64,000 bases of DNA, taken from NCBI GenBank assembly GCA_965220855.1, contig CBDCQY010000001.1, forward strand, positions 1,240,001-1,304,000, written 5' to 3'. Below are positions 42,313 through 50,054 of this stretch, piece after piece; position 1 is the stretch's first letter, and every line of letters begins with the position of its first letter. This stretch comes from Bin95 sp965220855. GTDB taxonomy: Bacteria; Pseudomonadota; Alphaproteobacteria; Bin95. A program made the translations under genes and the position numbers. Below the pieces are notes generated by a model. The model made no database searches. It saw only the letters and a program-made list of their open reading frames with translations, and was not told the origin of the DNA.

Positions 42313-43524
42313 TCAGACTTCGGCGCGATGCGCCTGGCTGCGCGGCACGATCAGCAGTCCGCCGACCAGTTGCAGGCCCTTGTCGTCCTCGCCGCCGGCG
42401 CGCGCGCGGAGCGCCAGCAGGGCCTTGCCCGCCGCCGTTTCGCCCCAGAACCAGTCTGCCAACTCGCCCGAGGCCGCATAGCCCGGCTGCGCGGTCGCGG
42501 CCTCCAGATAGAACGCCATCAGATCGTCGCAGGCGAGCTTGAGCGCATGGGAGAATTTTTCCTCGACGCCCGATTCGTCGGGCGACGCGCCGTCCGCATA
42601 GCGGCAAGCCAGCCGGGCGGCGTCCTCGATGTCGCGGCCGCTGGCGCCGACCGTGGTGCGTCCGCGCCGCTCCTTCGCCAGCTCCCACCAGGGCCTGAGC
42701 CGCGCGATCTCGCCCGCCACGGCGCTTTCATGGCTGTCGGAAGCGGCGGCCTCCGGCTGCGGCAGGGAGATCGGGCAGGCCCAGCCTTCATAGTCCGCCG
42801 GCGCGGGCGGGCGCTCGGGGAACTCCTCCAGCACCGGCCCCTGCTCGCGGTCGAGCAGGGCGAAGGCCGCCCGCAGCACCTTCAGCTGGAAGGCGGGGTC
42901 GTCGGGCGCGCCCAGCGGGCGTCCGAGCTCGAAGGGCACGGACAGGGTGCGCGGATTGCCGATCGCCTTCGCATGCTCGTGCACCAGGGCGAGGACGACC
43001 GTCGCAACGCCCTCGCGCTCCAGATAGTGGGCCAGCGCGCACACGGCGCGCGTGCAGTTCGGTCAGACCGGGACCAGCAGCGCGGTATCGACCGCCTCGG
43101 CCCGCATCGCCGCCGCCACATCGCGGGCGAACGGCTCCATCGGCGCGGGGTCGCTCGCGCCCATGAAGGAATAGTGATGGTCCGCCACGCCGCCGATCTC
43201 GCCCGTCGCCGCCATCTCCTGCAGGCGCTCCAGCGGATAGACGGTGTTCAGGTCCTGCTGGAAGCCGGTGCGGTCGTAATTGACCGAGATGTGGCTCATC
43301 ACCACCTCGTCGGCTCCGGCGTCCCGGGGCAGCACGCGATAATCCACCGCGCCCGGCCCGAAGGCGCGGTCGCCGCGCCGCGCCAGGCCCGCAGAGGAGA
43401 CGATGGCGATGCGGCGTTCGGCCAGCGGCGGACCGGTGACGAACGCCTCGCTGCGGATTTCCGGCAGCGGCAGCCGGGCCAGATGTTTGGCCATGCCGGC
43501 CGGCATGTCGGCATATCGGGTCAT
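42313..43524 (-). CDS. Selenoprotein: GrdB/PrdB-like reductase family with in-frame TGA (Sec154)
   Basis: Two abutting open frames in the same frame, 43524-43066 and 43062-42313, are separated by a single TGA at 43065-43063. Read through, they give a 403-residue protein (residue 154 = Sec). The codons around the TGA read L-L-V-P-V-U-P-N-C-T-R-A-V-C-A-L-A, a UxxC redox motif at Sec154/Cys157 of the kind found in the glycine/sarcosine/betaine/D-proline reductase selenoprotein B family. Similarity continues on both sides, e.g. S-H-I-S-V-N-Y-D-R-T-G-F-Q-Q-D before and N-P-R-T-L after, so this is not a junction of unrelated frames. ATG at 43524 follows AAGGAG; an ATG at 43560 would add 12 residues. 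The cellular role in non-fermenting bacteria is unknown. If TGA is not decoded as Sec, it would be a pseudogene. Confidence 0.85.
43031..43065 (-). promoter_or_regulatory. Candidate bacterial SECIS element with the Sec UGA codon
   Basis: The UGA is at 43065-43063 on the minus strand. Seventeen bases later comes an apical loop CGUGU (43045-43041) closed by a perfect 6-bp stem, GCGCGC (43051-43046) with GCGCGC (43040-43035). A G in the second loop position and a 17-base spacing fit the known limits for bacterial SECIS hairpins recognised by SelB. The repeated GC is partly dictated by coding bias, so structure alone is not decisive. Confidence 0.55.
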
Positions 43525-43595
43525 CGGCGCTCCTTGCGGAATCGGAGGGGTTTGCGGCATTAATTGCGCTTGGAGCTTTCATAAGGCGAGGCGAC

Positions 43596-44576
43596 ATGCA
43601 GGTCAAAGCCATCCAGATCGACGCCCCCGGTCCGCCGTCGGCGATGCAGTTCCGCGAGGTGTCCGTCGAGGCGCCCGGCGCGGGCCAGGCGCTGGTCCGC
43701 CACACGGCTATCGGGCTGAACTATATCGACACCTATCACCGCTCCGGCCTCTATGAGCTTCCGCTGCCGAGCGGCATCGGCAGCGAGGCGGCCGGCGTGG
43801 TGGAGGCGGTCGGCGAGGGCGTGGACCATGTGCGGCCGGGAGACCGGGTGGCCTATGCCGGCGGCGCGCCGGGGTCCTACGCCGAGGCCCGCACCATGCC
43901 GGCCGACCGGCTGGTCAAGCTGCCGGACGGCATCGACGACCGGCAGGCGGCCGCCATGATGCTGAAGGGCATGACGGTGGAATATCTGCTGCACCGCACC
44001 TTCGAGGTGAAGGCCGGCCAGACGATCCTCTTCCACGCCGCAGCGGGCGGCGTCGGCCTGATCGCCGGACAGTGGGCGAGCGCGCTCGGGGCGACCGTGA
44101 TCGGCACGGCCGGCGGCCCGGAGAAGTGCGCGCTCGCGAAGCGCTACGGCTACGACCACACGATCGACTACCGGGAGGGCGGCATCGCCCGCCAGGTGCG
44201 CGAACTCACCGGCGGGGCCGGCGTGCCGGTGGTCTATGACAGCGTCGGCAAATCGACCTGGGACGAGTCGATCGACTGTCTCGCGCCGCGCGGCCTGCTG
44301 GTGTCCTTCGGCAACGCCTCCGGCCCGGCCGCGCCTTTCCCGCCCGGCGTTCTGGCGGCCAAGGGCTCGCTCTATCTCACCCGGCCCTCGCTGGTTCACT
44401 ACACGCTGACCCGCGACGACGTGCAGCTTTCCGCCGGGCGCCTGTTCGCCATGGTGGAGAGCGGCAAGGTGCGCATCGAGGTCAACCAGACCTATGCGCT
44501 CGCCGACGCCGCCAAGGCGCATGAGGACCTGGAATCCCGCCGGACCACCGGCTCCACCGTGCTGCTGGTGGAGTGA
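43596..44576 (+). CDS. NADPH:quinone oxidoreductase-type MDR protein
   Basis: A 326-residue zinc-independent medium-chain reductase of the quinone oxidoreductase (QOR) group. It has N-Y-I-D-T-Y-H-R-S-G-L-Y near residue 46, G-S-E-A-A-G-V-V near 66, and the NADPH-binding loop H-A-A-A-G-G-V-G-L-I-A-G near 147. No Cys/His zinc ligands are present. The first of three co-oriented genes (with the hydratase and dehalogenase), divergent from the selenoprotein gene with 71 bases between the starts. Confidence 0.9.
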   Translation: MQVKAIQIDAPGPPSAMQFREVSVEAPGAGQALVRHTAIGLNYIDTYHRSGLYELPLPSGIGSEAAGVVEAVGEGVDHVRPGDRVAYAGGAPGSYAEARTMPADRLVKLPDGIDDRQAAAMMLKGMTVEYLLHRTFEVKAGQTILFHAAAGGVGLIAGQWASALGATVIGTAGGPEKCALAKRYGYDHTIDYREGGIARQVRELTGGAGVPVVYDSVGKSTWDESIDCLAPRGLLVSFGNASGPAAPFPPGVLAAKGSLYLTRPSLVHYTLTRDDVQLSAGRLFAMVESGKVRIEVNQTYALADAAKAHEDLESRRTTGSTVLLVE

Positions 44577-44582
44577 GCGGCG

Positions 44583-45371
44583 ATGGCGAGCGATCCGATC
44601 CTCTATGAGGTGCGGGACGGCGTGGCGCATGTCACGCTGAACCGCCCCGACGCCGCCAACGCCTTCGACCTGGAGGTCGTGCGGGCGTTCCACCGCATCA
44701 TGATCGACTGCGACAAGAACCCGGCCGTGCGCGCCGTGCTGCTGACCGGCGCCGGGCGCATGTTCAGCGCCGGCGGCGACCTGAAGTTCTTTCTCGAAGC
44801 CGGCGACAGGGTGGCCTCCGTGCTGGCCGAGATGACCGCCGGCCTCCATGCCGGCATCGCGGTGATGAACCGCATGGACCCGCCCGTGGTTATAGCGGTC
44901 AACGGCATGGCGGCGGGCGGCGGCATGTCGCTCGCCATGACGGGCGATGTCGTGTTCGCGGGCGAGGGCGCGCGCTTCACCATGGCCTACACCGCCGCCG
45001 GCCTCTCCCCCGACGGCAGCTCCAGCTGGTTCCTGCCGCGCCTGGCGGGCTTCCGGCGCGCCAAGGAGCTGGCGCTCACCAACCGGATGCTGAGCGCCCG
45101 CGAAGCGCTGGAGATCGGCATCGTCGATCGCGTGACCTCCGAAGAGACGCTGCTGGAGGAGGCCGGCAAGCAGGCGCGCGCCTTCGCCGACGGGCCGACC
45201 GGGGCCTATGGCGCGGTCAAGCGGCTGATGATCGAGAGCCTGCAGAACGGCCTCGAGACGCAGATGGAGCTGGAGTCGCGCGGGATCGCCGCCCGCGCCG
45301 CAAGCCCGGACGGACGCGAGGGCGTCGGCGCCTTCGCCGAGAAGCGCAAGCCCCGATTCAGCGGAGAATAG
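44583..45371 (+). CDS. Enoyl-CoA hydratase/isomerase family protein (PaaG-like)
   Basis: A 262-residue crotonase-fold protein. The oxyanion-hole segments are S-A-G-G-D-L near residue 62 and M-A-A-G-G-G-M-S-L near 107. At the usual hydratase Glu positions it reads A-A-G-L-S-P-D-G-S-S-S-W-F-L-P-R, with an Asp in the place seen in PaaG-type isomerases and lacking the second Glu. So isomerase or related chemistry is more likely than classical hydration. It is six bases after the QOR gene and seven before the dehalogenase gene. Confidence 0.85.
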   Translation: MASDPILYEVRDGVAHVTLNRPDAANAFDLEVVRAFHRIMIDCDKNPAVRAVLLTGAGRMFSAGGDLKFFLEAGDRVASVLAEMTAGLHAGIAVMNRMDPPVVIAVNGMAAGGGMSLAMTGDVVFAGEGARFTMAYTAAGLSPDGSSSWFLPRLAGFRRAKELALTNRMLSAREALEIGIVDRVTSEETLLEEAGKQARAFADGPTGAYGAVKRLMIESLQNGLETQMELESRGIAARAASPDGREGVGAFAEKRKPRFSGE

Positions 45372-45378
45372 AGGCCCG

Positions 45379-46257
45379 ATGAACGCCGCCGAACTGCCGA
45401 AATCCTTCGTCGAGGTGAAGGGCAAGCGCATGGCCTATGCGGAGATGGGCGCGGGCGCGCCCGTGGTCTTCCTGCACGGCAACCCCACCTCCTCCTATCT
45501 CTGGCGCAACATCATGCCCCATGTCGCCGGGCAGGCGCGCTGCATCGCCCCCGATCTGATCGGCATGGGCGACAGCGACAAGCTCGACGATCCCGGCCCC
45601 GGCAGCTACCGCTTCGTCGAGCATCGCGACTATCTGGACGGCTTCCTGGAGGCCGTCGGCGTTGGCGACGATGTCGTGCTGGTCGTCCATGACTGGGGCT
45701 CGGCGCTCGGCTTCGACTGGGCCAACCGGCATCGCGAGCGGGTGCGCGGCCTTTGCTACATGGAGGCCATCGTGCGCCCGGTGACCTGGGAGGACTGGCC
45801 GGAGGCGGCCAAGGCCGTCTTCCAGGGCTTCCGCTCGCCGGCGGGCGAGGCGATGGTGCTGGAGAAGAACGTCTTCGTGGAGCGCGTGCTGCCCGGCTCC
45901 ATCCTGCGCACGCTCTCGGAAGAGGAGATGGCGGTCTATCGCCGGCCGTTCGCCGCGCCCGGCGAGGGCCGGCGGCCGACGCTCACCTGGCCGCGCGAAA
46001 TCCCGATTTCCGGCGAGCCGGCCGATGTGGTGGAGATCGCGGGCGCCTATGCCGAGTGGCTGGCGGCCTCGCCCGTGCCCAAGCTGTTCATCGACGCCGA
46101 GCCCGGCGCCATCCTGACCGGCCCGCAGCGCGAGTTCTGCCTCGGCTGGCCCAACCAGACGGTGGCGCGCGTCCGCGGCAGCCATTTCATCCAGGAGGAT
46201 TCGCCGGACGAGATCGGTCGGGCGCTCTCGGACTGGCTCGCCACGTTGCCGCGCTAA
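45379..46257 (+). CDS. Haloalkane dehalogenase (HLD-II type, DhaA/LinB-like)
   Basis: A 292-residue alpha/beta-hydrolase with the full dehalogenase active site. The nucleophile is Asp105 in V-H-D-W-G-S, the general base His269 in G-S-H-F-I-Q-E-D, and the acid Glu129 in Y-M-E-A-I-V-R-P, the HLD-II arrangement. The halide-stabilising pair is Asn35 in H-G-N-P-T-S-S and Trp106. It would cleave carbon-halogen bonds of haloalkanes hydrolytically to alcohol and halide; the natural substrate is unknown. Cap-domain residues P-T-W-E-D-W and F-Q-G-F-R also match the DhaA group. Activity on a given haloalkane is inference. Confidence 0.9.
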   Translation: MNAAELPKSFVEVKGKRMAYAEMGAGAPVVFLHGNPTSSYLWRNIMPHVAGQARCIAPDLIGMGDSDKLDDPGPGSYRFVEHRDYLDGFLEAVGVGDDVVLVVHDWGSALGFDWANRHRERVRGLCYMEAIVRPVTWEDWPEAAKAVFQGFRSPAGEAMVLEKNVFVERVLPGSILRTLSEEEMAVYRRPFAAPGEGRRPTLTWPREIPISGEPADVVEIAGAYAEWLAASPVPKLFIDAEPGAILTGPQREFCLGWPNQTVARVRGSHFIQEDSPDEIGRALSDWLATLPR

Positions 46258-46270
46258 TTTGCCGCAATTC

Positions 46271-46338
46271 TGAGAACGATTCGCACCTTGCGCCAGGTTG
46301 TGTTCGCTTCATTATTGCAAATGACTATCAATAGCATT
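46271..46338 (+). promoter_or_regulatory. Two Fur-like boxes and candidate promoter of the iron-binding protein gene
   Basis: AATGACTATCAATAGCATT (46320-46338) matches 15 of 19 positions of the Fur box AATGATAATCATTATCATT. TGAGAACGATTCGCA (46271-46285) resembles a 7-1-7 Fur half-site pair. Between them are TTGCGC (46288-46293) and CATTAT (46310-46315) with 16-bp spacing as possible -35 and -10. A regulator bound here would block transcription when iron is plentiful. Confidence 0.55.
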
Positions 46339-46356
46339 CGCAGAAAGGAACTCTGG

Positions 46357-47364
46357 ATGCGCAACCTGCCACTGAAGATCGCCGTCGCCGCCGGTCTCGT
46401 CGCCGCAACCGCGATGACGGCCGAGGCCGCCGACGTGAACGTCTACTCCTACCGTCAGCCCTTCCTGGTCGAGCCGTTGTTCAATGCGTTCACGGAGAAG
46501 ACGGGCGTCAAGGTCAATGTCGTCTTCGCCAAGAAGGGACTGATCGAGCGGCTGAAGAGCGAGGGTGCGGCCAGCCCGGCTGACCTGATCTTCACAGTCG
46601 ATATCGGCAGGCTGCTGGACGCGGTTCGGGCCGATGTGGTGGAGCCGGTCCGCACGGACGCGCTCACGGCCAATATCCCCGCCTCGCTCCGGGACCCGGA
46701 CGGCCACTGGTATGGCCTGACGACGCGCGCGCGCATCCTGTTCGTCTCGAAGGACCGGGTGCCCGAGGGCGGCGTCACCAGCTATGAGCAGCTGGCCGAC
46801 GAGGAATGGCGGGGGCGCATCTGCTCGCGCAGCGGCAAGCATGTGTACAACATCGCGCTCTTCGCCTCGATGATCGCCCATCATGGCGCGGACAAGGCCG
46901 AGGCGTGGCTCAAGGGCCTGCAGGCCAATCTCGCGCGGCGCCCGCAAGGCAACGACCGCGCGCAGGTCAAGGCCATCCACGCCGGCGAGTGCGATCTGTC
47001 GATCGGCAACCACTACTACTATCAGAAGATGCTCGACGACCCGAAGCAGAAGCCCTGGGCGGACTCGGTGCGCGTCGTCTTCCCGAACCAGGACGGGCGC
47101 GGCGCGCATGTCAACATCTCGGGGGCCGCGCTGGTGAAAGGCGCGCCCAATCGGGAGAACGCCATCGCCCTGCTCGAATTCCTGTCGAGCGCAGAAGGCC
47201 AGAGCCTCTACGCCAATGTGAACGGCGAATATCCGGTCAGCCCCGATGTGGCCGGACCGAAACAGCTCTCGAGCTTCAAGCCGGATGGGCTGTCGCTGGC
47301 GCGCGTCGGCGAATTGCGGGAGGAAGCCGGCCGCATGGTGGATCGGGTCGATTACGACCGCTGA
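46357..47364 (+). CDS. Ferric iron ABC transporter periplasmic binding protein (FutA/FbpA-like)
   Basis: A 335-residue secreted binding protein. The signal peptide runs to about residue 24 (M-T-A-E-A-A-D). The mature part opens V-N-V-Y-S-Y-R-Q-P, and G-N-H-Y-Y-Y-Q-K-M-L near residue 219 has the paired Tyr ligands typical of FutA/FbpA-type ferric-binding proteins, as does the Tyr near the C-terminus in Y-P-V-S. No permease or ATPase gene is adjacent, so it would use a transporter encoded elsewhere. The ATG follows AGAAAGGAA and two Fur-like boxes, pointing to induction by iron limitation. Confidence 0.9.
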   Translation: MRNLPLKIAVAAGLVAATAMTAEAADVNVYSYRQPFLVEPLFNAFTEKTGVKVNVVFAKKGLIERLKSEGAASPADLIFTVDIGRLLDAVRADVVEPVRTDALTANIPASLRDPDGHWYGLTTRARILFVSKDRVPEGGVTSYEQLADEEWRGRICSRSGKHVYNIALFASMIAHHGADKAEAWLKGLQANLARRPQGNDRAQVKAIHAGECDLSIGNHYYYQKMLDDPKQKPWADSVRVVFPNQDGRGAHVNISGAALVKGAPNRENAIALLEFLSSAEGQSLYANVNGEYPVSPDVAGPKQLSSFKPDGLSLARVGELREEAGRMVDRVDYDR

Positions 47365-47389
47365 GCCGGCCGCCGCAGTCGCAGCAGAC

Positions 47390-48961
47390 TCAACGGGCGG
47401 CTTCGGCCGCCCGTTCCGCGAGCAGCCCCGGCAGCAGGCGGGCGAGCTCCTGCTTGCGCACCTTGCCGGTGGCGGTGACCGGCAGCGCCGCCCGCTCCAG
47501 CAGCAGGATCTCTCGCGGGGTCTTGTAGGCCGCGAGTTCCGCCCGGCAGAGGCGCCGGAGCCGGTCGGCGTCGGGCGCCGCCCCTGGCTCCGCCACGATG
47601 ACGGCCGCCGGAACCTCGCCCTTGGCCGGGTCCGGCAGGCCGACCGCATAGGCTTCCGCCACGCCCGGCTGCTCCAGCAGGAAGACCTCGATCTCGCGCG
47701 GCGCGATATTGATGCCGCCGGATTTCAGCATCTCCTTGAGGCGCCCCTGGAAGAGCAGCCGCCCCTCGTCGTCGAGCGTCGCCAGGTCGCCGGTCTTCAG
47801 CCAGCCGTCGGCGGAGAAGGCGGCGGCGGTCTGTTCGGGGTCGTTGTAATAGCCGGGCATGGTGCGGCCCCGCAGCCAGACCTCGCCCGCGCGGCCGTCG
47901 CGCCCCGTCTCGGGATCGACCAGGCGCAGCTCCTGCCCCGGCAGCGGCAGTCCGCAGGTGCGGTGGCGCACCTCCGCCGGATCGTCGAAGTCGCAGACGG
48001 TCGAATTGCCGTAAGCCTCGGTCAGCCCATAGACCTGCAGGATGCGCCGGACGCCGAGCCGCTCGATGAGCGCCATGTCTCCCGGCGCGCCGATCGAGAG
48101 CCCGGTGCGCAGCGAGGAGAGGTCGCGGCGCGCGCGGTCCGGATGGCGCCACATCGCCTGCGCCATGTTGGGCAGGCCGTAAAAGACCGTGCAGCGCTCG
48201 CGTTCGATCAGCGCCAGCGCCTCCCCCGGCTCGAAGGCGTGTTGCAGCACGAGGGTCGCGCCATGCGTCAGCGCCGCGCCGAGCGCATTGGCCGAGGCGA
48301 AGCTCCAGAAGAGATTGATCGCGAGCCAGATGCGGTCGTCCGGCCCGAGTCGCATCCGCTCGCCGATGGGCCGCATGTTCTCGATGATCCCGCGATGGGT
48401 GAGCTGCGCGGCCTTGGGCATGGCGGTCGTGCCGGAGGTGAACAGCAGCAGCGCCACATCGTCCGGGTCGGGACCGGGGAAGGAGCGGGGTTCGGCGCGG
48501 AGCGCCGCGAAGGGCAGGGCGTCCGGCGACGCCTCGCCCGTCATGACGACCGTCTCCGCCTTCCCGAAGGCCCCGGCCTCGCGGAGCAGCGCCCGATAGT
48601 CCTGGCCGAGATAGCGGTCCGCCGACACCAGCAGCCGGATATCGGACCGGTCCAGCACATGGGCCAGTTCGCGGCCGCGGAACCAGGTGTTGATCGCGAC
48701 CACCCTCGCGCCGAGCGAGAGCGCCGCAAACATGACCGCGAGCCACTCGGCGCAATTGCCCATCAGCAGGCCGACACGATCGCCCCGTCCGACGCCCGCC
48801 GCCGCCAGGCCCGCCGCCAGCCGCGCGGTCTCCTCGCGAAACGCGCCATAGCGCCAGCGTCGCTCGCCCGAGACCAGGAACTCGCGCTCCGGGGCGCTGT
48901 CGGCGAGCGCGTCCAGCAGCGCCGGCAGGGTGCGGGCCGAGCGAACCGCAGCGCCGCTCAC
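47390..48961 (-). CDS. AMP-dependent acyl-CoA synthetase
   Basis: A 523-residue ANL-superfamily adenylate-forming ligase. The P-loop reads F-T-S-G-T-T-A-M-P-K near residue 175, the adenine motif Y-G-L-T-E-A-Y-G near 312, W-L-K-T-G-D-L-A-T near 395, and the C-terminal domain has L-K-E-M-L-K-S-G-G-I-N-I-A-P-R-E-I-E with a final catalytic Lys in T-A-T-G-K-V. Substrate is unknown; probably a fatty or aromatic acid. It overlaps folB by four bases as the last gene of a four-gene operon, so it may be coregulated with folate and envelope functions without sharing a pathway. Confidence 0.9.
   Translation of the reverse strand: MSGAAVRSARTLPALLDALADSAPEREFLVSGERRWRYGAFREETARLAAGLAAAGVGRGDRVGLLMGNCAEWLAVMFAALSLGARVVAINTWFRGRELAHVLDRSDIRLLVSADRYLGQDYRALLREAGAFGKAETVVMTGEASPDALPFAALRAEPRSFPGPDPDDVALLLFTSGTTAMPKAAQLTHRGIIENMRPIGERMRLGPDDRIWLAINLFWSFASANALGAALTHGATLVLQHAFEPGEALALIERERCTVFYGLPNMAQAMWRHPDRARRDLSSLRTGLSIGAPGDMALIERLGVRRILQVYGLTEAYGNSTVCDFDDPAEVRHRTCGLPLPGQELRLVDPETGRDGRAGEVWLRGRTMPGYYNDPEQTAAAFSADGWLKTGDLATLDDEGRLLFQGRLKEMLKSGGINIAPREIEVFLLEQPGVAEAYAVGLPDPAKGEVPAAVIVAEPGAAPDADRLRRLCRAELAAYKTPREILLLERAALPVTATGKVRKQELARLLPGLLAERAAEAAR
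47392..47415. terminator. Strong UUCG hairpin between convergent genes
   Basis: Perfect 10-bp arms 47392-47401 and 47406-47415 enclose the tetraloop TTCG, 27 bases after the iron-binding protein stop. The hairpin overlaps the last codons of the converging ligase gene. No T-tract follows on either strand, so termination efficiency is uncertain. Confidence 0.5.
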
Positions 48962-49323
48962 CGTCCCCGCGCGACCTCGATCATCGGAACCGCGCGCCCG
49001 TTATAGACGTCCGGCTTGCGTATCCTGATGCGGCACCACATCACTTTCGGGTCCTGGAAGCAGAACTCGAGCAGCTCGTCCGCCAGCGTTTCGAGCAGGT
49101 CGGTGTGCAGGCGGTCGGGCCAGATCCGGGTGACATGCGCGAACACCCGGTCGTAGTCAATGCAGTCGTCCACCGTCCTCGCCACGCCCCATTCCGGGCG
49201 GCGCATATCCACATCCACCAGAAGTCGTTGACGCTTGCCCGGGGTCCGTTCCCAGTCGGTGATGCCGACATGAGCCTCGATGACGATGTCTTTCAATAAC
49301 ACGCGCTGCCAGCGTTTTTTCAT
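48958..49323 (-). CDS. folB: Dihydroneopterin aldolase-type protein FolB
   Basis: A 121-residue tunnelling-fold protein of the folate pathway that cleaves dihydroneopterin to 6-hydroxymethyl-dihydropterin. It carries I-V-I-E-A-H-V-G-I-T-D-W-E-R near residues 13-26, D-D-C-I-D-Y-D-R-V near 52, L-L-E-T-L-A-D-E-L-L near 77 with the conserved Glu, and a C-terminal I-R-K-P region near 100 where the catalytic Lys is normally found. It overlaps both neighbours by four bases, the FolM-like SDR gene upstream and the ligase downstream. Confidence 0.88.
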   Translation of the reverse strand: MKKRWQRVLLKDIVIEAHVGITDWERTPGKRQRLLVDVDMRRPEWGVARTVDDCIDYDRVFAHVTRIWPDRLHTDLLETLADELLEFCFQDPKVMWCRIRIRKPDVYNGRAVPMIEVARGR

Positions 49324-50054
49324 TCCTCCACCATCGCTCGTTCCACCTCGTCATAGTCCCGGAAACGGAAGCCGGCGTCAACGAAAAGCGTCTGGCCGGT
49401 CACGCTTTCGGTGCGCACCAGATAGAGCACCGCCCGCAGCAGGTCGTCGAGATCGATCTCCCGCTCCAGCGGCGTCGAGCGGACCACGGCGCGATATTCG
49501 TCGGCGCTCTGGCCGCCGCTCGGCAGCACGACGCCCGGCGCCACGGCGTTGACGCGCATCGTCGGCGCCAGTTCGCGCGCGAGCATGGCGGTGGCGTGGT
49601 GGAGTGCGGCCTTGGCGAGCGTGTAGGAGAGGAAGGAGGCGCTCGGCCGCCAGACCTTGAAGTCGAGAAAGTTGATCGCCACCGCCGGCCGCCCGGCCGC
49701 CGCCACGGCGCGGATCAGATTGACCGGCGCCGCGAGATTGACCGCCATGTTGCGCGCCCAGGTCTCCGCCTCCAGCGTCGCCAGATCGTCATGGTCGAAG
49801 GTCGAGGCGCAGTTCACCAGCACATCGACGGGACCGAGCGCCGCCTCGCAGGCCGCGACCAGCCCGTCCGCCGCGCGCCACTCGGAAAGGTCGGCCGGAA
49901 GCAGCGCCGCCCGCCCGATCCTGGCCGCCAGCGTCCGGGCCTCGCGCTCCGAGCTGTTGTAGTGAACGCCGACACCGTGGCCGAGTCGCCCGAAGCCCTC
50001 CGCCAGATGGCGCCCGATCCGCCGCGCCGCGCCGGTGACCAGCACGGTGCTCAT
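49320..50054 (-). CDS. SDR-family pteridine reductase-like protein (FolM-like)
   Basis: A 244-residue SDR. The cofactor motif T-G-A-A-R-R-I-G-R near residue 7 has the double Arg typical of pteridine reductases and FolM. It has N-C-A-S-T-F near 81, and the catalytic S-Y-T-L-A-K near 169. FolM-type enzymes reduce dihydromonapterin or dihydrofolate. Overlap with folB supports a pterin role. The ATG at 50054 overlaps the stop of the glycosyltransferase gene. Confidence 0.87.
   Translation of the reverse strand: MSTVLVTGAARRIGRHLAEGFGRLGHGVGVHYNSSEREARTLAARIGRAALLPADLSEWRAADGLVAACEAALGPVDVLVNCASTFDHDDLATLEAETWARNMAVNLAAPVNLIRAVAAAGRPAVAINFLDFKVWRPSASFLSYTLAKAALHHATAMLARELAPTMRVNAVAPGVVLPSGGQSADEYRAVVRSTPLEREIDLDDLLRAVLYLVRTESVTGQTLFVDAGFRFRDYDEVERAMVEE

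Noticed and set aside
43063..43065. TGA as a nonsense mutation in a decaying gene
   Set aside because: It is the only interruption, no frameshift is present, both sides are well conserved in pattern, the TGA is exactly at the family redox position and a SECIS-like hairpin follows.
40861..43563. A 900-codon plus-strand open frame
   Set aside because: Antisense to the penicillin-binding protein and selenoprotein genes. Its existence across the TGA could be taken as evidence against the selenoprotein, but the minus-strand reading has the conserved motifs.
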